Part shown: piece after piece, positions 1 through 9,972 of the stretch
Position numbering within the stretch: position 1 is the first letter of the stretch
Layout: each line of letters opens with the position of its first letter
Assembly (NCBI GenBank): GCA_031296405.1
Contig: JAVKKH010000011.1
Span: 1-64,000, forward strand
DNA: 64,000 bases
Origin: Candidatus Tepidifontimicrobium thermophilum
Lineage (GTDB): Bacteria > Sysuimicrobiota > Sysuimicrobiia > Sysuimicrobiales > Sysuimicrobiaceae
Direction of reading: 5' to 3'
Made by a program: the position numbers and the translations under genes
The notes under the pieces: generated by a model
What the model saw: only the letters and a program-made list of their open reading frames with translations
Database searches by the model: none
Told to the model about the DNA's origin: nothing

Positions 1-2
1 CC

Positions 3-350
3 CGCACCCCTCTGGTGGTGCGCCGCGGGACCACGGTCACCTGGGAGATCCACGACCCCTTCGAGATCCACACGGTGACCTTCGTGGGGACGGAAAAGGT
101 GCCGCCCTTCGTGATCCCTCAGATGCAGGCGGGAGGGCCTCCCAAGCTGCTCCTCAACCCCAAGGTGGCGGCGCCCACCCCGCACAGGGACTACGCAGGG
201 AGCGGCTACGTGAACTCCGGGATCCTGGTGCCCCTGGGCGCTCCGGGGCCCCGCACCTACAGCCTCCGGTTCACCCGGAGCGGGACCTACACCTACTGGT
301 GTCCCGTCCACGCCCTGGTGGGGATGAAGGGCGTGGTGGTGGTCCGGTAG
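3..350 (+). CDS. cupredoxin-domain protein (C-terminal part of a multicopper oxidase or plastocyanin-like protein), 5' truncated
   Basis: The reading frame is open from base 3 and has no convincing start, so the gene begins outside the window; 115 residues are seen. The end is a type 1 copper fold: a His in the early EIHTVTF strand, then Cys, His and Met in YWCPVHALVGM, matching the plastocyanin Cys-x2-His-x4-Met ligand loop. Such domains pass electrons outside the membrane, either alone or as the last domain of a multicopper oxidase; which one cannot be told here. It converges with thiI, whose stop lies 4 bases away. Confidence 0.75.
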   Translation, partial: RTPLVVRRGTTVTWEIHDPFEIHTVTFVGTEKVPPFVIPQMQAGGPPKLLLNPKVAAPTPHRDYAGSGYVNSGILVPLGAPGPRTYSLRFTRSGTYTYWCPVHALVGMKGVVVVR

Positions 351-354
351 GTCC

Positions 355-1524
355 TTACGTGCCGGCGGGGGCGGGGGCTGCAGGGGAGATGACCTCGGCC
401 CCCGCCAGCGCTTCCTCCACCAGCGCGGCCACGTCCAGGGACGCCTCCGCCTCTTCCGCCTCCTGCAGGCTGGGACGGGTGCGCGGGTGACGCGGGACGA
501 ACAGGGTGCAGCAGTCCTCGTAAGGCAACACGGAGACCTCGTACGTCCCGATGCGCTGTGCGAGGCCGGTGATCTCCAGCTTGTCCATGCCCACCAGGGG
601 CCGCAGCACCAGAAGCCGCGTGGCCGCCCCGATGGCTGCCAGAGCTTCCAGGGTCTGGCTGGCCACTTGGCCCAGGCTCTCGCCGGTCACCAAGGCTGAG
701 GCACCCACGCGCTGGGCCACACGCTCCGCCACCCGCATCATGGTCCGACGCATGGTCACGGTCCACAGGGGTTCGGGGACCCGTTCCCGGATGGCACGCT
801 GCACGTGGGCGAAGGGGACGACCCACAGGTCCATGGGGCCGCACCACTCCGACAGCACCTCCACCAGCCGCACCACCTTTTCCTTGGAGCGCTCGCTGGT
901 GAAGGGCGGGGCGTGGAAGTGGAGAGGGGTAGCTTGCACGCCGCGCTTGGCCACCATCCAGATGGCCACCGGGCTGTCGATTCCCCCCGACAGCAGCGCC
1001 ACCGCTCGGCCGCCCGTGCCCACCGGGAGCCCGCCCGGCCCTGGGAGCACCCGCGTGTACACGTAGGCCCGGTCACGGATGTCCACGCGCACGTGTACCT
1101 CGGGATCCTTCATGCGTGCCACCAGCTCCGGGAAGCGCGCCAGCAGGCGCCGGCCCAGCTCCCGGTCCACCTCGGGCGAGGTCAGGGGGAAGGTCTTGTC
1201 GCGGCGGTGGGTCTCCACCTTGAAGGTCGTCCCCGGCCGCGGGGCCAGCTCGGCGACCAACACCTGGGCCGCGGCCTCCATCGCGTCCAGCTCCGGGGCG
1301 ACTTCCAGCGCGGGGCTGGTGGACACCACCCCGAAGGTGCGCTGCAGCCGCTCCAGGACCCAGGGTGCGTGAGCACCCCGCAGCACGAGGTGGTCGAACC
1401 GGTTCTCTACCCGCACGCCCGGCAGCCTGTCCCGCAGGTTGCGGGCCAACTGCGCCACGAACGCGGCCCGGTTGGCCCGCTTGAGCCCGATCTCGCCGTA
1501 ACGGACCAAAACCACCGGCTCCAT
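355..1524 (-). CDS. thiI: tRNA 4-thiouridine synthetase ThiI (short form without rhodanese domain)
   Basis: ThiI adenylates U8 of tRNA and inserts sulfur to make 4-thiouridine; in many bacteria it also supplies sulfur for the thiazole of thiamine. The 389-residue protein has an N-terminal ferredoxin-like/THUMP region (about 1-165), then a PP-loop ATPase domain with SGGIDSPVA and, near the C-terminus, the typical CCTLFVPRHPRTRP segment. It ends where the E. coli protein would continue into a rhodanese domain, as in most Gram-positive-type ThiI. The gene lies 6 bases after the cysteine desulfurase, the expected sulfur donor. The ATG start is followed directly by the conserved VRYGEIGLK motif. 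Confidence 0.93.
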   Translation of the reverse strand: MEPVVLVRYGEIGLKRANRAAFVAQLARNLRDRLPGVRVENRFDHLVLRGAHAPWVLERLQRTFGVVSTSPALEVAPELDAMEAAAQVLVAELAPRPGTTFKVETHRRDKTFPLTSPEVDRELGRRLLARFPELVARMKDPEVHVRVDIRDRAYVYTRVLPGPGGLPVGTGGRAVALLSGGIDSPVAIWMVAKRGVQATPLHFHAPPFTSERSKEKVVRLVEVLSEWCGPMDLWVVPFAHVQRAIRERVPEPLWTVTMRRTMMRVAERVAQRVGASALVTGESLGQVASQTLEALAAIGAATRLLVLRPLVGMDKLEITGLAQRIGTYEVSVLPYEDCCTLFVPRHPRTRPSLQEAEEAEASLDVAALVEEALAGAEVISPAAPAPAGT

Positions 1525-1530
1525 GAGGGC

Positions 1531-2697
1531 CTACGAGGGGACCAAAAACCGCAGGTCCTGCAAGGCGAGTCGGAACGCCTCCGCGGCGTAGAGGACGTCT
1601 TCCTCAGTGGTGTCCGGACCCAGGCTCAGGCGCACTGCGGAGATGGCTTCCTGCTCCGTCCGGCCCATGGCCAGGAGCACGTGGCTGGGGTGCGCACGGC
1701 GCGAGTGACAGGCCGAGCCGGTGGACACGTACACGCCTTCCTGCTCCAGCCGGTGCACCAGGACCTCGCCGCGAAGGCCCGGGACGGACAGGTTGAGGAT
1801 GTGGGGGGCCGTGCGGCGGGCGTCGGGCGGGGTGTTCCAATGTAGCCCGGACAGGTCAGCGAGCTCAGCTCGCAGCCGGGCGGACAGCTCTCGGAAGCAG
1901 GCCCGCAGGCGCTCCCCTTCCCGCTCCCAGAACCGGATCGCGGCCGCGAACCCGGCGATGCCCGGCAGGTTGGGCGTCCCGCCCCGCAGCCCGCGTTCCT
2001 GGTCCCCACCCAGAAGCAGGGGCTGCAGGCGGACGCCCTTGCGGACGTACAGGGCACCCACCCCTTTGGGGCCACCCAGTTTGTGCGCAGAGACCGTCAC
2101 GAGGTCGGCCCGCAGGTCCCGCGCCCGGAACGGGACGTGGCAGAACGCCTGCACCGCGTCCGTGTGCAGGAGCGGGCGGCGGCCCCAGCGGGTCTGGACG
2201 TCGTCCAGAAGCTTTGCCACCTCCGCCACCGGCTGCAGCGTCCCCACCTCGTTGTTGACCAGCACCACGCTCACCAGGGCGGTGTGGGGCCGTAGAAGGT
2301 CCGCCAGGGCGTCGGTGCGCACGAACCCTTCGGGGTCCACCGGGGCGAAGTCCACTTCCACCCCCATCTCCCTGAGGCGCCGGGCGGGCTCGAGGACCGA
2401 GGAGTGCTCGAAGGCGGAGACGACCACGTGGGGCCTCTGCCGGGCCCAGGCGGTCCCGAACACCGCCAGGTTGTTGGCCTCCGTACCCCCCGAGGTGAAC
2501 ACCACCTCAGAGGGGTCGGCGCCGAGGGAGGCCGCCAGCACCTGCCGGCTGCGCTCCAGGACCCGCTCCGCTTCCAGCCCCATGCCGTGCAGGGAGGCCG
2601 GGTTCCCGTGGATGCGCTCCAGTACCTCCCTCACCGCCGCCACGACCTCCGGCAGGGCAGGGCTGGTGGCGCTGTGGTCTAGGTACACGCGGCGCAT
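1531..2697 (-). CDS. cysteine desulfurase (NifS/IscS family)
   Basis: This PLP enzyme takes sulfur from cysteine as a persulfide, here most likely for the adjacent ThiI. The 388 residues start at the ATG opening with MRRVYLDHSATS, the family N-terminus. Visible motifs are SGGTEANN, the Asp of HTDAVQ, the PLP lysine in SAHKLGGPKG, and the sulfur-carrying Cys in the flexible loop STGSACHS. The frame runs on upstream without a stop, but that stretch lies antisense-like inside the acyl-CoA ligase gene in another frame. It sits 50 bases after the ligase and 6 before thiI, so the three are probably cotranscribed. Confidence 0.93.
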   Translation of the reverse strand: MRRVYLDHSATSPALPEVVAAVREVLERIHGNPASLHGMGLEAERVLERSRQVLAASLGADPSEVVFTSGGTEANNLAVFGTAWARQRPHVVVSAFEHSSVLEPARRLREMGVEVDFAPVDPEGFVRTDALADLLRPHTALVSVVLVNNEVGTLQPVAEVAKLLDDVQTRWGRRPLLHTDAVQAFCHVPFRARDLRADLVTVSAHKLGGPKGVGALYVRKGVRLQPLLLGGDQERGLRGGTPNLPGIAGFAAAIRFWEREGERLRACFRELSARLRAELADLSGLHWNTPPDARRTAPHILNLSVPGLRGEVLVHRLEQEGVYVSTGSACHSRRAHPSHVLLAMGRTEQEAISAVRLSLGPDTTEEDVLYAAEAFRLALQDLRFLVPS

Positions 2698-2747
2698 GGC
2701 ACGACGATGGTACCGCGCGCGGCAGGCCCCCGCCACCCGCAGCCGGC

Positions 2748-4337
<1,590 letters not shown>

Positions 4338-4404
4338 GGAAACAGGCTGCCCCGGGTTGCCCACGGCCGCCTCCGCAGGACCTTGCAACTTCCAGGTCGG
4401 TCCT

Positions 4405-4435
4405 ATGGTAGGCGCAGTCAGCGTGGACGAGTCAA
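4405..4435 (-). promoter_or_regulatory. possible promoter for the acyl-CoA ligase / desulfurase / thiI set
   Basis: On the minus strand TTGACT (4430-4435) is followed after 19 bases by TACCAT (4405-4410). The boxes are good, but the spacer is longer than the usual 16-18, so this is tentative. It lies in the 212-base gap between the divergent ligase and HTH genes. Confidence 0.3.
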
Positions 4436-4549
4436 CCGCAGAGGCCCGAATCGCGGAATCCGTGACCTGCGCGCAGGAGTCCTGTGCGGGGGGCACGAAA
4501 ATTCTCGTAGCCTTTTGGCAGTAAAGCCGTCAAGTTTTTCGAGGAGGTC

Positions 4550-4903
4550 ATGGACGGACGGTCAGCAGGCGACGGACCGGCCAGGGCCCGGCGGCGGGGA
4601 GGTACGGACGTGCGGGCCAAGCTGGTCAGGCTGGCACGACAGGAGGCGCTGCCCATCGACGTGCCTCCTCCCCGGCCGCCTCGGGGTGGCCGACGGCCGT
4701 TTTCGGAGAGCCGGGAGGAGCTCATCCGGCGCCTGCTGGACCCCGAGCTCACCCTGCACGAGGCGTCGTTGATCCTCAACGTCAGCAAAGCCACCCTCCG
4801 TCGCTACACAGACCAGGGAAAGCTGCGGTGCACCCGGACCGCGGGCGGGCACCGTCGGTTCCGGCTGTCGGACCTGCTCGAGCTGGTGGAGGGCGGGCAG
4901 TGA
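4550..4903 (+). CDS. MerR/BldC-type helix-turn-helix DNA-binding protein
   Basis: A 117-residue protein whose C-terminal half (about 65-117) is a winged helix-turn-helix of the MerR/excisionase/BldC kind: LTLHEASLILNVSKATLRRY, then the wing with TAGGHRRF. The first 60 residues are basic and proline-rich with no recognised domain. There is no effector domain, so it may act like BldC, which binds direct repeats cooperatively. GAGGAGG lies 2 bases before the ATG. It is divergent from the acyl-CoA ligase operon and upstream of the glycosyltransferase; either could be a target, but nothing here proves it. Confidence 0.8.
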   Translation: MDGRSAGDGPARARRRGGTDVRAKLVRLARQEALPIDVPPPRPPRGGRRPFSESREELIRRLLDPELTLHEASLILNVSKATLRRYTDQGKLRCTRTAGGHRRFRLSDLLELVEGGQ

Positions 4904-4963
4904 GGAGCACCACTTGCCCACAGGGCCGGATCTTGCGGGCCGGCGTGTGACCGTAGGGGAAAC

Positions 4964-6139
4964 GTGTCCGCAGAAACAGGGCCCGGCAAGGGGGACCGGG
5001 GGTTGGCGGTGGGCATGTTCACGGACTCCTACCGGCCCCGGCTCAGCGGGGTCGTCCACTCCGTGGCTGCGGTGACCCGAGCCCTGCGGGAGCAGGGCCA
5101 CCGGGTGGTGGTGTTCGCTCCCCGCCACCCCGGCTACCGCGACGACGAACCGGACGTGGTCCGTCTGCCGTCCGTGGTGACCTCCCGCTACCCGGACTTT
5201 CCCCTCCTGGTCCCCCTGCTGGGCGACCTGGACCGCCGCGTGCGGGATCTGGGACTACAAGTGGTACACGCCCACTCGCCGTTCACCGCAGGTCGGCTGG
5301 CAGCGGCCAGTCGCGGCCGATGCCCCTTGGTGTTCACGCACCACACCCTGTACGAGCACTACGTGCACTACGCCCCCCTGGTCCCCGGGTTCCTAGCGAG
5401 GCGGTGGGTCCGGTGGCACGTGGTGCGCTTCTGCAACCGGTGTGACCTGGTGGTAGCCCCCACGCGTGCGGTGGGTGAGTTCCTCCGCGCCCGTGGCGTG
5501 CGGTCCAGGCTGGAGGTGGTGGAAACCGCGGCCCTGGACCTGGAGGCGCTGCGCCGGGTACCGGCCGCGGATCCCACCGTGTGCGCCATCCCGCCCGACG
5601 CGCCCCTGGTGGTGTCCGCGGGGCGCATGGCCCCCGAGAAGAGCATGGACGTGGTGTTGGAGGCGTTCGCCCGCACCCGCGGGCTTCAGGACGCCTACCT
5701 GGTGCTCGTGGGAGGCGGGCCGAGCCTGGAGGCCTTGCGCCAGCTGGCCGGGCGACTGGGCGTGGAGGCGCGGGTGCGGTTTTTGGGCCCCCTGCCCTGG
5801 GAGGGCGTGGTGGCGTGGATGAAGGCCGCGTGGGTCTTCGCGTTCGCGTCCCGCACGGAGACGCAGGGCCTTGTGGCGGCGGAAGCCCTGGCGTGCGGGA
5901 CGCCCGTGGTGGCGGTGCGGGCAGGCGGTGTGGCGGAGGTGGTGGACCACGGGCGCACGGGGCTACTGGTGGAGCCCTCACCGGACCTCCTCGGGCAGGC
6001 GATGGCGCGGCTGGTGGGGGACGAAGGCCTGCGGCGGTGGATGGCCGGCCAGGCGCGCCAGGAGTCGGAGCGGTTCTCCGCCCGGCGGGTGGCCGGCCGT
6101 CTGGTGGAGCTGTACCGGTCGTTGCTGGACGCGGCGTGA
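4964..6139 (+). CDS. glycosyltransferase family 4 (GT-B fold)
   Basis: The 391-residue protein has the two Rossmann-like halves of GT-B enzymes. The N-terminal part starts with the acceptor-side motif MFTDSYRPRLSGVV, typical of membrane-lipid and mannosyl transferases (MgtA, PimB, diacylglycerol glucosyltransferases). The C-terminal part holds the donor-binding SAGRMAPEK and the EX7E-like run in ETQGLVAAEALACGTPVV. A lipid or cell-envelope acceptor is the likeliest role, but the sugar cannot be deduced. The GTG start follows GTAGGGGAAAC; a TTG at 5003 is an alternative. It lies 46 bases before smc. Confidence 0.88.
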   Translation: MSAETGPGKGDRGLAVGMFTDSYRPRLSGVVHSVAAVTRALREQGHRVVVFAPRHPGYRDDEPDVVRLPSVVTSRYPDFPLLVPLLGDLDRRVRDLGLQVVHAHSPFTAGRLAAASRGRCPLVFTHHTLYEHYVHYAPLVPGFLARRWVRWHVVRFCNRCDLVVAPTRAVGEFLRARGVRSRLEVVETAALDLEALRRVPAADPTVCAIPPDAPLVVSAGRMAPEKSMDVVLEAFARTRGLQDAYLVLVGGGPSLEALRQLAGRLGVEARVRFLGPLPWEGVVAWMKAAWVFAFASRTETQGLVAAEALACGTPVVAVRAGGVAEVVDHGRTGLLVEPSPDLLGQAMARLVGDEGLRRWMAGQARQESERFSARRVAGRLVELYRSLLDAA

Positions 6140-6185
6140 GCGCGGAGCGCATCCCTGCACAGACGCGGCGCGGACGGAGGAGACC

Positions 6186-9100
6186 ATGTACCTGAAGCGG
6201 CTGGAGCTCAGTGGGTTCAAGACCTTCGCGGACCGCACGGAGCTGCTGTTCGGACCCGGGATCACCGCCATCGTAGGGCCCAACGGGTCCGGCAAGAGCA
6301 ACCTGGCAGACGCCATCCGGTGGGTGCTGGGGGAGACCTCCTGGAGGGCCCTGCGCAGTCAGCGTACCGAGGACGTGATCTTCGCGGGCACCAGCACCCG
6401 GCGGGCGCACGGGATGGCGGAGGTCCACCTGACGGTGGACAACGAGGACGGCGTCCTGCCGGTGGAGTTCACCGAGGTTACCCTCACCCGCCGGGCCACC
6501 CGGGCCGGCGACAGCGAGTTCCTCCTGAACCGGACGCCGTGCCGGCTGCGGGACGTCCAGGCTCTGTTCCTCGGGACCGGCCTGGGCGGGCGCGCCTACG
6601 CCATGGTCGGCCAGGGCGAGGTGGACGCGGTCCTGGACGCTTCCCCCGCGGAACGGCGGGCCATGCTGGAGGAGGCCGCGGGGCTTTCGCGGTACAAGCG
6701 CCGCCACCACGAGGCAGGGCGGCGGCTCGAGCACGCGCGCCAGAACCTGACGCGGGTCCTGGACCGGCTGGCGGAACTGTACGGACGCGCCCAGGAGCTG
6801 GCGCGGCAGGCGGAGCGGGCGAGCCTACACCGTGAGTACCAGGAGCGGTTGCGCCGCGCCGAGCTGTACCTGCAGCTGGGCGAGTACCGGAGGGTGCGGG
6901 CCCAGCTCCGGCGGATCTCCGCCCAGGTGGAGGCGGCCCGGCAGCGGCACGCCCAGGCGCAGGCGGCCGTGGAGGCGGTGGAGCGGGAGCTTTCGCTGGC
7001 CCGGGCCCGGGCACAGCAGGCCGCGCAGGTGCTGGCTGGCCTCCAGGCGGAGGTGGTAAGGGCCCTGGAGGAAGCGGGCCGCGCCGAACAGGACGCCCGG
7101 CTGTGTGAGGAACGCGCCTCGGGGGCCGCGCAGATGCTGGACCGCATCCGCCAGGAGCTCGACCGGCTGGTGCAGGAGCGGGAGGGTTGCAGTGCGTCCG
7201 CGGCCCGCCTCCGCGAGGAGGTGGCCGAGGGGGCGCAGGCCGCGGAGGCGTGCGCCCGTCAGTTGCAGCAGATGCAGCAGGACCTGGAAGGTTGCCAGGC
7301 AAGAGCCGAGCAGGCCCGGGCAGACGTGGAGGCGGCCCGGGCGGACGTGGTGGAACTGGAACACGCCCGCGCCCAGGCGCACAGTGGTCGGAACGCGTCG
7401 CGGGCTCGTCAGGAAGCCCTCGCGTCGCGCGCGCAGGCCCTTGCAGCTCAGCTGGACCGGCTGGAGGCGGAGCGCCTCGAGCTGGAAGCCCGCCGGGCGG
7501 CCCTGCGGGCCGAGGAAGAGGACGTCCACGTGCGGCTGCGGACCCTCACGGCCCAGCTGGCGGAACTCCGCAAGCGCCTGGACGAGCTCGCAGCCCGCCG
7601 GGCGGAGCTGGAGCAGGCACGCCGGGAGCTGCAGCTGCGGCGGGAGAGGGAGCAGGCGCGGCTCGCGGTCCTAGAGGAAGCGCAGGCGCAGCTGGTGGGC
7701 TACGAGGGGGGAGCGCGCCGCGTGCTGCTGGCCCAGCGGAACGAGCCGGGGCGGTTCGCGGGGGTACGGGGGGCCCTCGTGGACCTCCTGGACGCAGACC
7801 CCGAGCACCGGCGCGCGGTGGAAGCTGCCCTCGCGGACCGGCTCTTTGCCCTGGTGGTGGACTCGTGGCAGGCCGCCCTCAGGGTCCTCGAGGAGCTGGA
7901 CGCGGAGAGTGCCTCCTTCCTCGTGACGGAGGGTGCGCGTGACGCCGGTCCTGAGCTGCCGGCGCCGGCCGGGGTAGAGGGGGTCGTGGGGTGGGCTCAG
8001 GACCTGGTCCGCTGTCCGCCTCTTGTGGAGCGTTCGGTCAGGGCCGGGCTGCACGGCACCCTGGTGGTGCGGGACCTGGAGGCGGCGTTGCAGGTCTGGT
8101 CGTCCGGGTGGCGCGGTCGCCTGGTTACCCTCTCGGGGGAGGTGCTGACGGGCGACGGCCTGCTGGCGGTCCGCCGTAACGGTTCTTCGACCCCGCTGGG
8201 GCGGGTACAGGAGATCGCCGCGCTGCGGGAGTCCCTGGCCGACCTGGACCGGGCGCAGGAGGACCTGAAGGAGCAGGCGCGCGCCCTGGACGCGGAGCGG
8301 GACGCCGCGGAACGCCGACTCGCCGGCGAGCAGGAGCGGGTGGAGCGGCTTCAGGCTCACGTGCACCGGGTGCGGGAAGAGCTGGCGCGGGCGGAGGCCA
8401 GGCAGGCGGGCCTGCCGGGACTGGAGGAGCAGGTACGGGCGGAGCTGGGCCAGGTCCACCAGCAGCTGCAGGAAGCCCGGGAGGAGGAGGCCCGGTGGGC
8501 CGCGGACCTGGACCGACTGGGCCTGGAGCTGGCCGAGGCCCGTAGGAAGCTGGAGGCCGCGCGCCGGCGGCAGCAGGAGGCGGAGGCAGCGTTACAGGCC
8601 GCCGCCGCAGAGGTGGCCGCCCTGCGTGTGAGGCACGCGGAGCTGCAGGCCCACAACCAGGCGGCGAGGGCGCGGCTACAGGATCTGGAACGGGAGGACG
8701 CTCTGCTGGAGGCCCAGCAGGCGCGGTTGCACGCCGAGCTGGAGACCCGGGAAGCTGAGCTCCGGCAGTTCCGGGAGCTGGCGGAGCTGGCGACGGAGCG
8801 GGCCGCGCGGTCCCGCCAGCGTCTGGAGGAACTCCGGGCGCGGGCCGAGGAGGCCGATACCGCTCGAGGCAGGGAGGAACGGTCTGCCGCGGAGCTGGAG
8901 CCCCAGCTGGCCTCCGCCCGCGAGACGTGCCAGGCAGCGCAGGACGAGGTACACCGGTTGGACCTGCGGCTGGCGCAGGTGGCCGCGGAGCTCGGGGCGG
9001 TGGAGCGTCGGCTCTGGGAGACCTACCAGGCCTCTCCGGAGGTCCTGGACGCCCAGGCGCCCGAGCGGTTGGACCGGGAGGCCCTGCTGGGGGAGGTGGA

Positions 9101-9746
9101 GGCCTTGCGGGGCTTACTGGCCGGTCTGGGTTCGGTGAACCTGCAGGCGCTGGAAGACTACCGGGACGTGCAGGCGCGCTACGAAGCCCTGTCCGCGCAG
9201 GCCCGGGACGTGGAGGAGGCCGGGGGGCTGGTCTTTGAGCTGGCGTCCCGGCTCGAGTCCGTCCTGCGCAGGCGGTTCCGCCAGACCTTCGAGGAGGTGA
9301 ACCGGCACTTCCAGGACTGCTTCCGCCGGCTTTTCGGGGGCGGGCGTGCGTTTCTGGAGCTGGTGACCGCCGAGCAGGGGGAGGAAGGGGTGGAAGTCAG
9401 CGCCCAGCCCCCTGGGAAGAAGGTCCGGTCCCTGGGAGCGCTGTCCGGGGGCGAGCGGGTGCTGGTGGCCCTGGCATTGGTATTCGCCCTCCTGCGGACC
9501 CACCCGAGCCCCTTCTGTGTGTTCGACGAGATCGAGGCCGCCCTGGACGACGCCAACACGAGACGGGTGGTGGAGCTGCTGCGGGAGCTGGCGCAGCGCA
9601 GCCAGGTGGTGATCATCACCCACAACAAGGCCACCATGGAGGCCGCGGACGTGCTGTACGGCGTGACCACGGAGGAGCCGGGGGTCTCCTCGGTGGTGTC
9701 CATGCGGATCGCGCGCAAGACTCCCGAGCCGGTGGCGGTGAGCTGA
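6186..9746 (+). CDS. smc: chromosome segregation ATPase SMC
   Basis: SMC dimers with ScpA/ScpB extrude DNA loops to organise the chromosome. The 1186 residues match the normal size. In order: N-terminal ABC half with Walker A GPNGSGKSN (about 31-39); a long heptad-rich coiled coil full of Glu, Arg, Ala and Leu; a hinge at about 505-665; the returning coil; and the C-terminal half with signature LSGGER (about 1086) and Walker B FCVFDEIEAALDD (about 1111-1123). ATG is preceded by GGAGGAGACC. The frame is open further upstream inside the glycosyltransferase, but homology begins at MYLKRLELSGFKTF. scpA, scpB and ftsY are not in the window. Confidence 0.97.
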   Translation: MYLKRLELSGFKTFADRTELLFGPGITAIVGPNGSGKSNLADAIRWVLGETSWRALRSQRTEDVIFAGTSTRRAHGMAEVHLTVDNEDGVLPVEFTEVTLTRRATRAGDSEFLLNRTPCRLRDVQALFLGTGLGGRAYAMVGQGEVDAVLDASPAERRAMLEEAAGLSRYKRRHHEAGRRLEHARQNLTRVLDRLAELYGRAQELARQAERASLHREYQERLRRAELYLQLGEYRRVRAQLRRISAQVEAARQRHAQAQAAVEAVERELSLARARAQQAAQVLAGLQAEVVRALEEAGRAEQDARLCEERASGAAQMLDRIRQELDRLVQEREGCSASAARLREEVAEGAQAAEACARQLQQMQQDLEGCQARAEQARADVEAARADVVELEHARAQAHSGRNASRARQEALASRAQALAAQLDRLEAERLELEARRAALRAEEEDVHVRLRTLTAQLAELRKRLDELAARRAELEQARRELQLRREREQARLAVLEEAQAQLVGYEGGARRVLLAQRNEPGRFAGVRGALVDLLDADPEHRRAVEAALADRLFALVVDSWQAALRVLEELDAESASFLVTEGARDAGPELPAPAGVEGVVGWAQDLVRCPPLVERSVRAGLHGTLVVRDLEAALQVWSSGWRGRLVTLSGEVLTGDGLLAVRRNGSSTPLGRVQEIAALRESLADLDRAQEDLKEQARALDAERDAAERRLAGEQERVERLQAHVHRVREELARAEARQAGLPGLEEQVRAELGQVHQQLQEAREEEARWAADLDRLGLELAEARRKLEAARRRQQEAEAALQAAAAEVAALRVRHAELQAHNQAARARLQDLEREDALLEAQQARLHAELETREAELRQFRELAELATERAARSRQRLEELRARAEEADTARGREERSAAELEPQLASARETCQAAQDEVHRLDLRLAQVAAELGAVERRLWETYQASPEVLDAQAPERLDREALLGEVEALRGLLAGLGSVNLQALEDYRDVQARYEALSAQARDVEEAGGLVFELASRLESVLRRRFRQTFEEVNRHFQDCFRRLFGGGRAFLELVTAEQGEEGVEVSAQPPGKKVRSLGALSGGERVLVALALVFALLRTHPSPFCVFDEIEAALDDANTRRVVELLRELAQRSQVVIITHNKATMEAADVLYGVTTEEPGVSSVVSMRIARKTPEPVAVS

Positions 9747-9755
9747 AAGACGGGG

Positions 9756-9917
9756 GTGGGCGTGCGGGGTTTGCGGAGGGCAGTGAGCCTCCTGTACCGG
9801 CTGGCCAGGTTCCTGCGGGACTTGGAGGTGTTCTCCTCGGGGAACCCGCGGCGGATCGCCCGCCGGTTGCGCAACAAGGTGCTGGGCCGGTGGATGGGCC
9901 GGCTGTTCCGGCTCTAG
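9756..9917 (+). CDS. small basic protein of 53 residues, unknown function
   Basis: A short frame in the gap after smc, beginning 9 bases after its stop, reads GTG-GGC-GTG and ends in TAG. The product is rich in Arg and Leu and has the runs LARFLRDLEVFSSGNPRRIARR and RNKVLGRWMGRLFRL (hyphen-free, split here from one chain), which look like two amphipathic basic helices. From memory, small proteins of this pattern (a DL.. segment, then RRI.N...GR) recur in GC-rich Gram-positive-type genomes, but no function is known to me. A GTG at 9762 is an alternative start. Cotranscription with smc is likely. Confidence 0.55.
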   Translation: MGVRGLRRAVSLLYRLARFLRDLEVFSSGNPRRIARRLRNKVLGRWMGRLFRL

Positions 9918-9934
9918 AGGCGTACACGTGTTCC

Positions 9935-9940
9935 TACAAT
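9935..9940 (+). promoter_or_regulatory. possible -10 box upstream of the DGQHR gene
   Basis: TACAAT sits 33 bases before the GTG of the DGQHR gene, in an otherwise GC-rich gap. No good -35 box is seen 16-18 bases upstream, so this is only a candidate. A ribosome-binding site GGGAGGTG lies between it and the start. Confidence 0.3.
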
Positions 9941-9972
9941 AGAGCCAGGCGGAAGACCCGGGAGGTGTCGCT

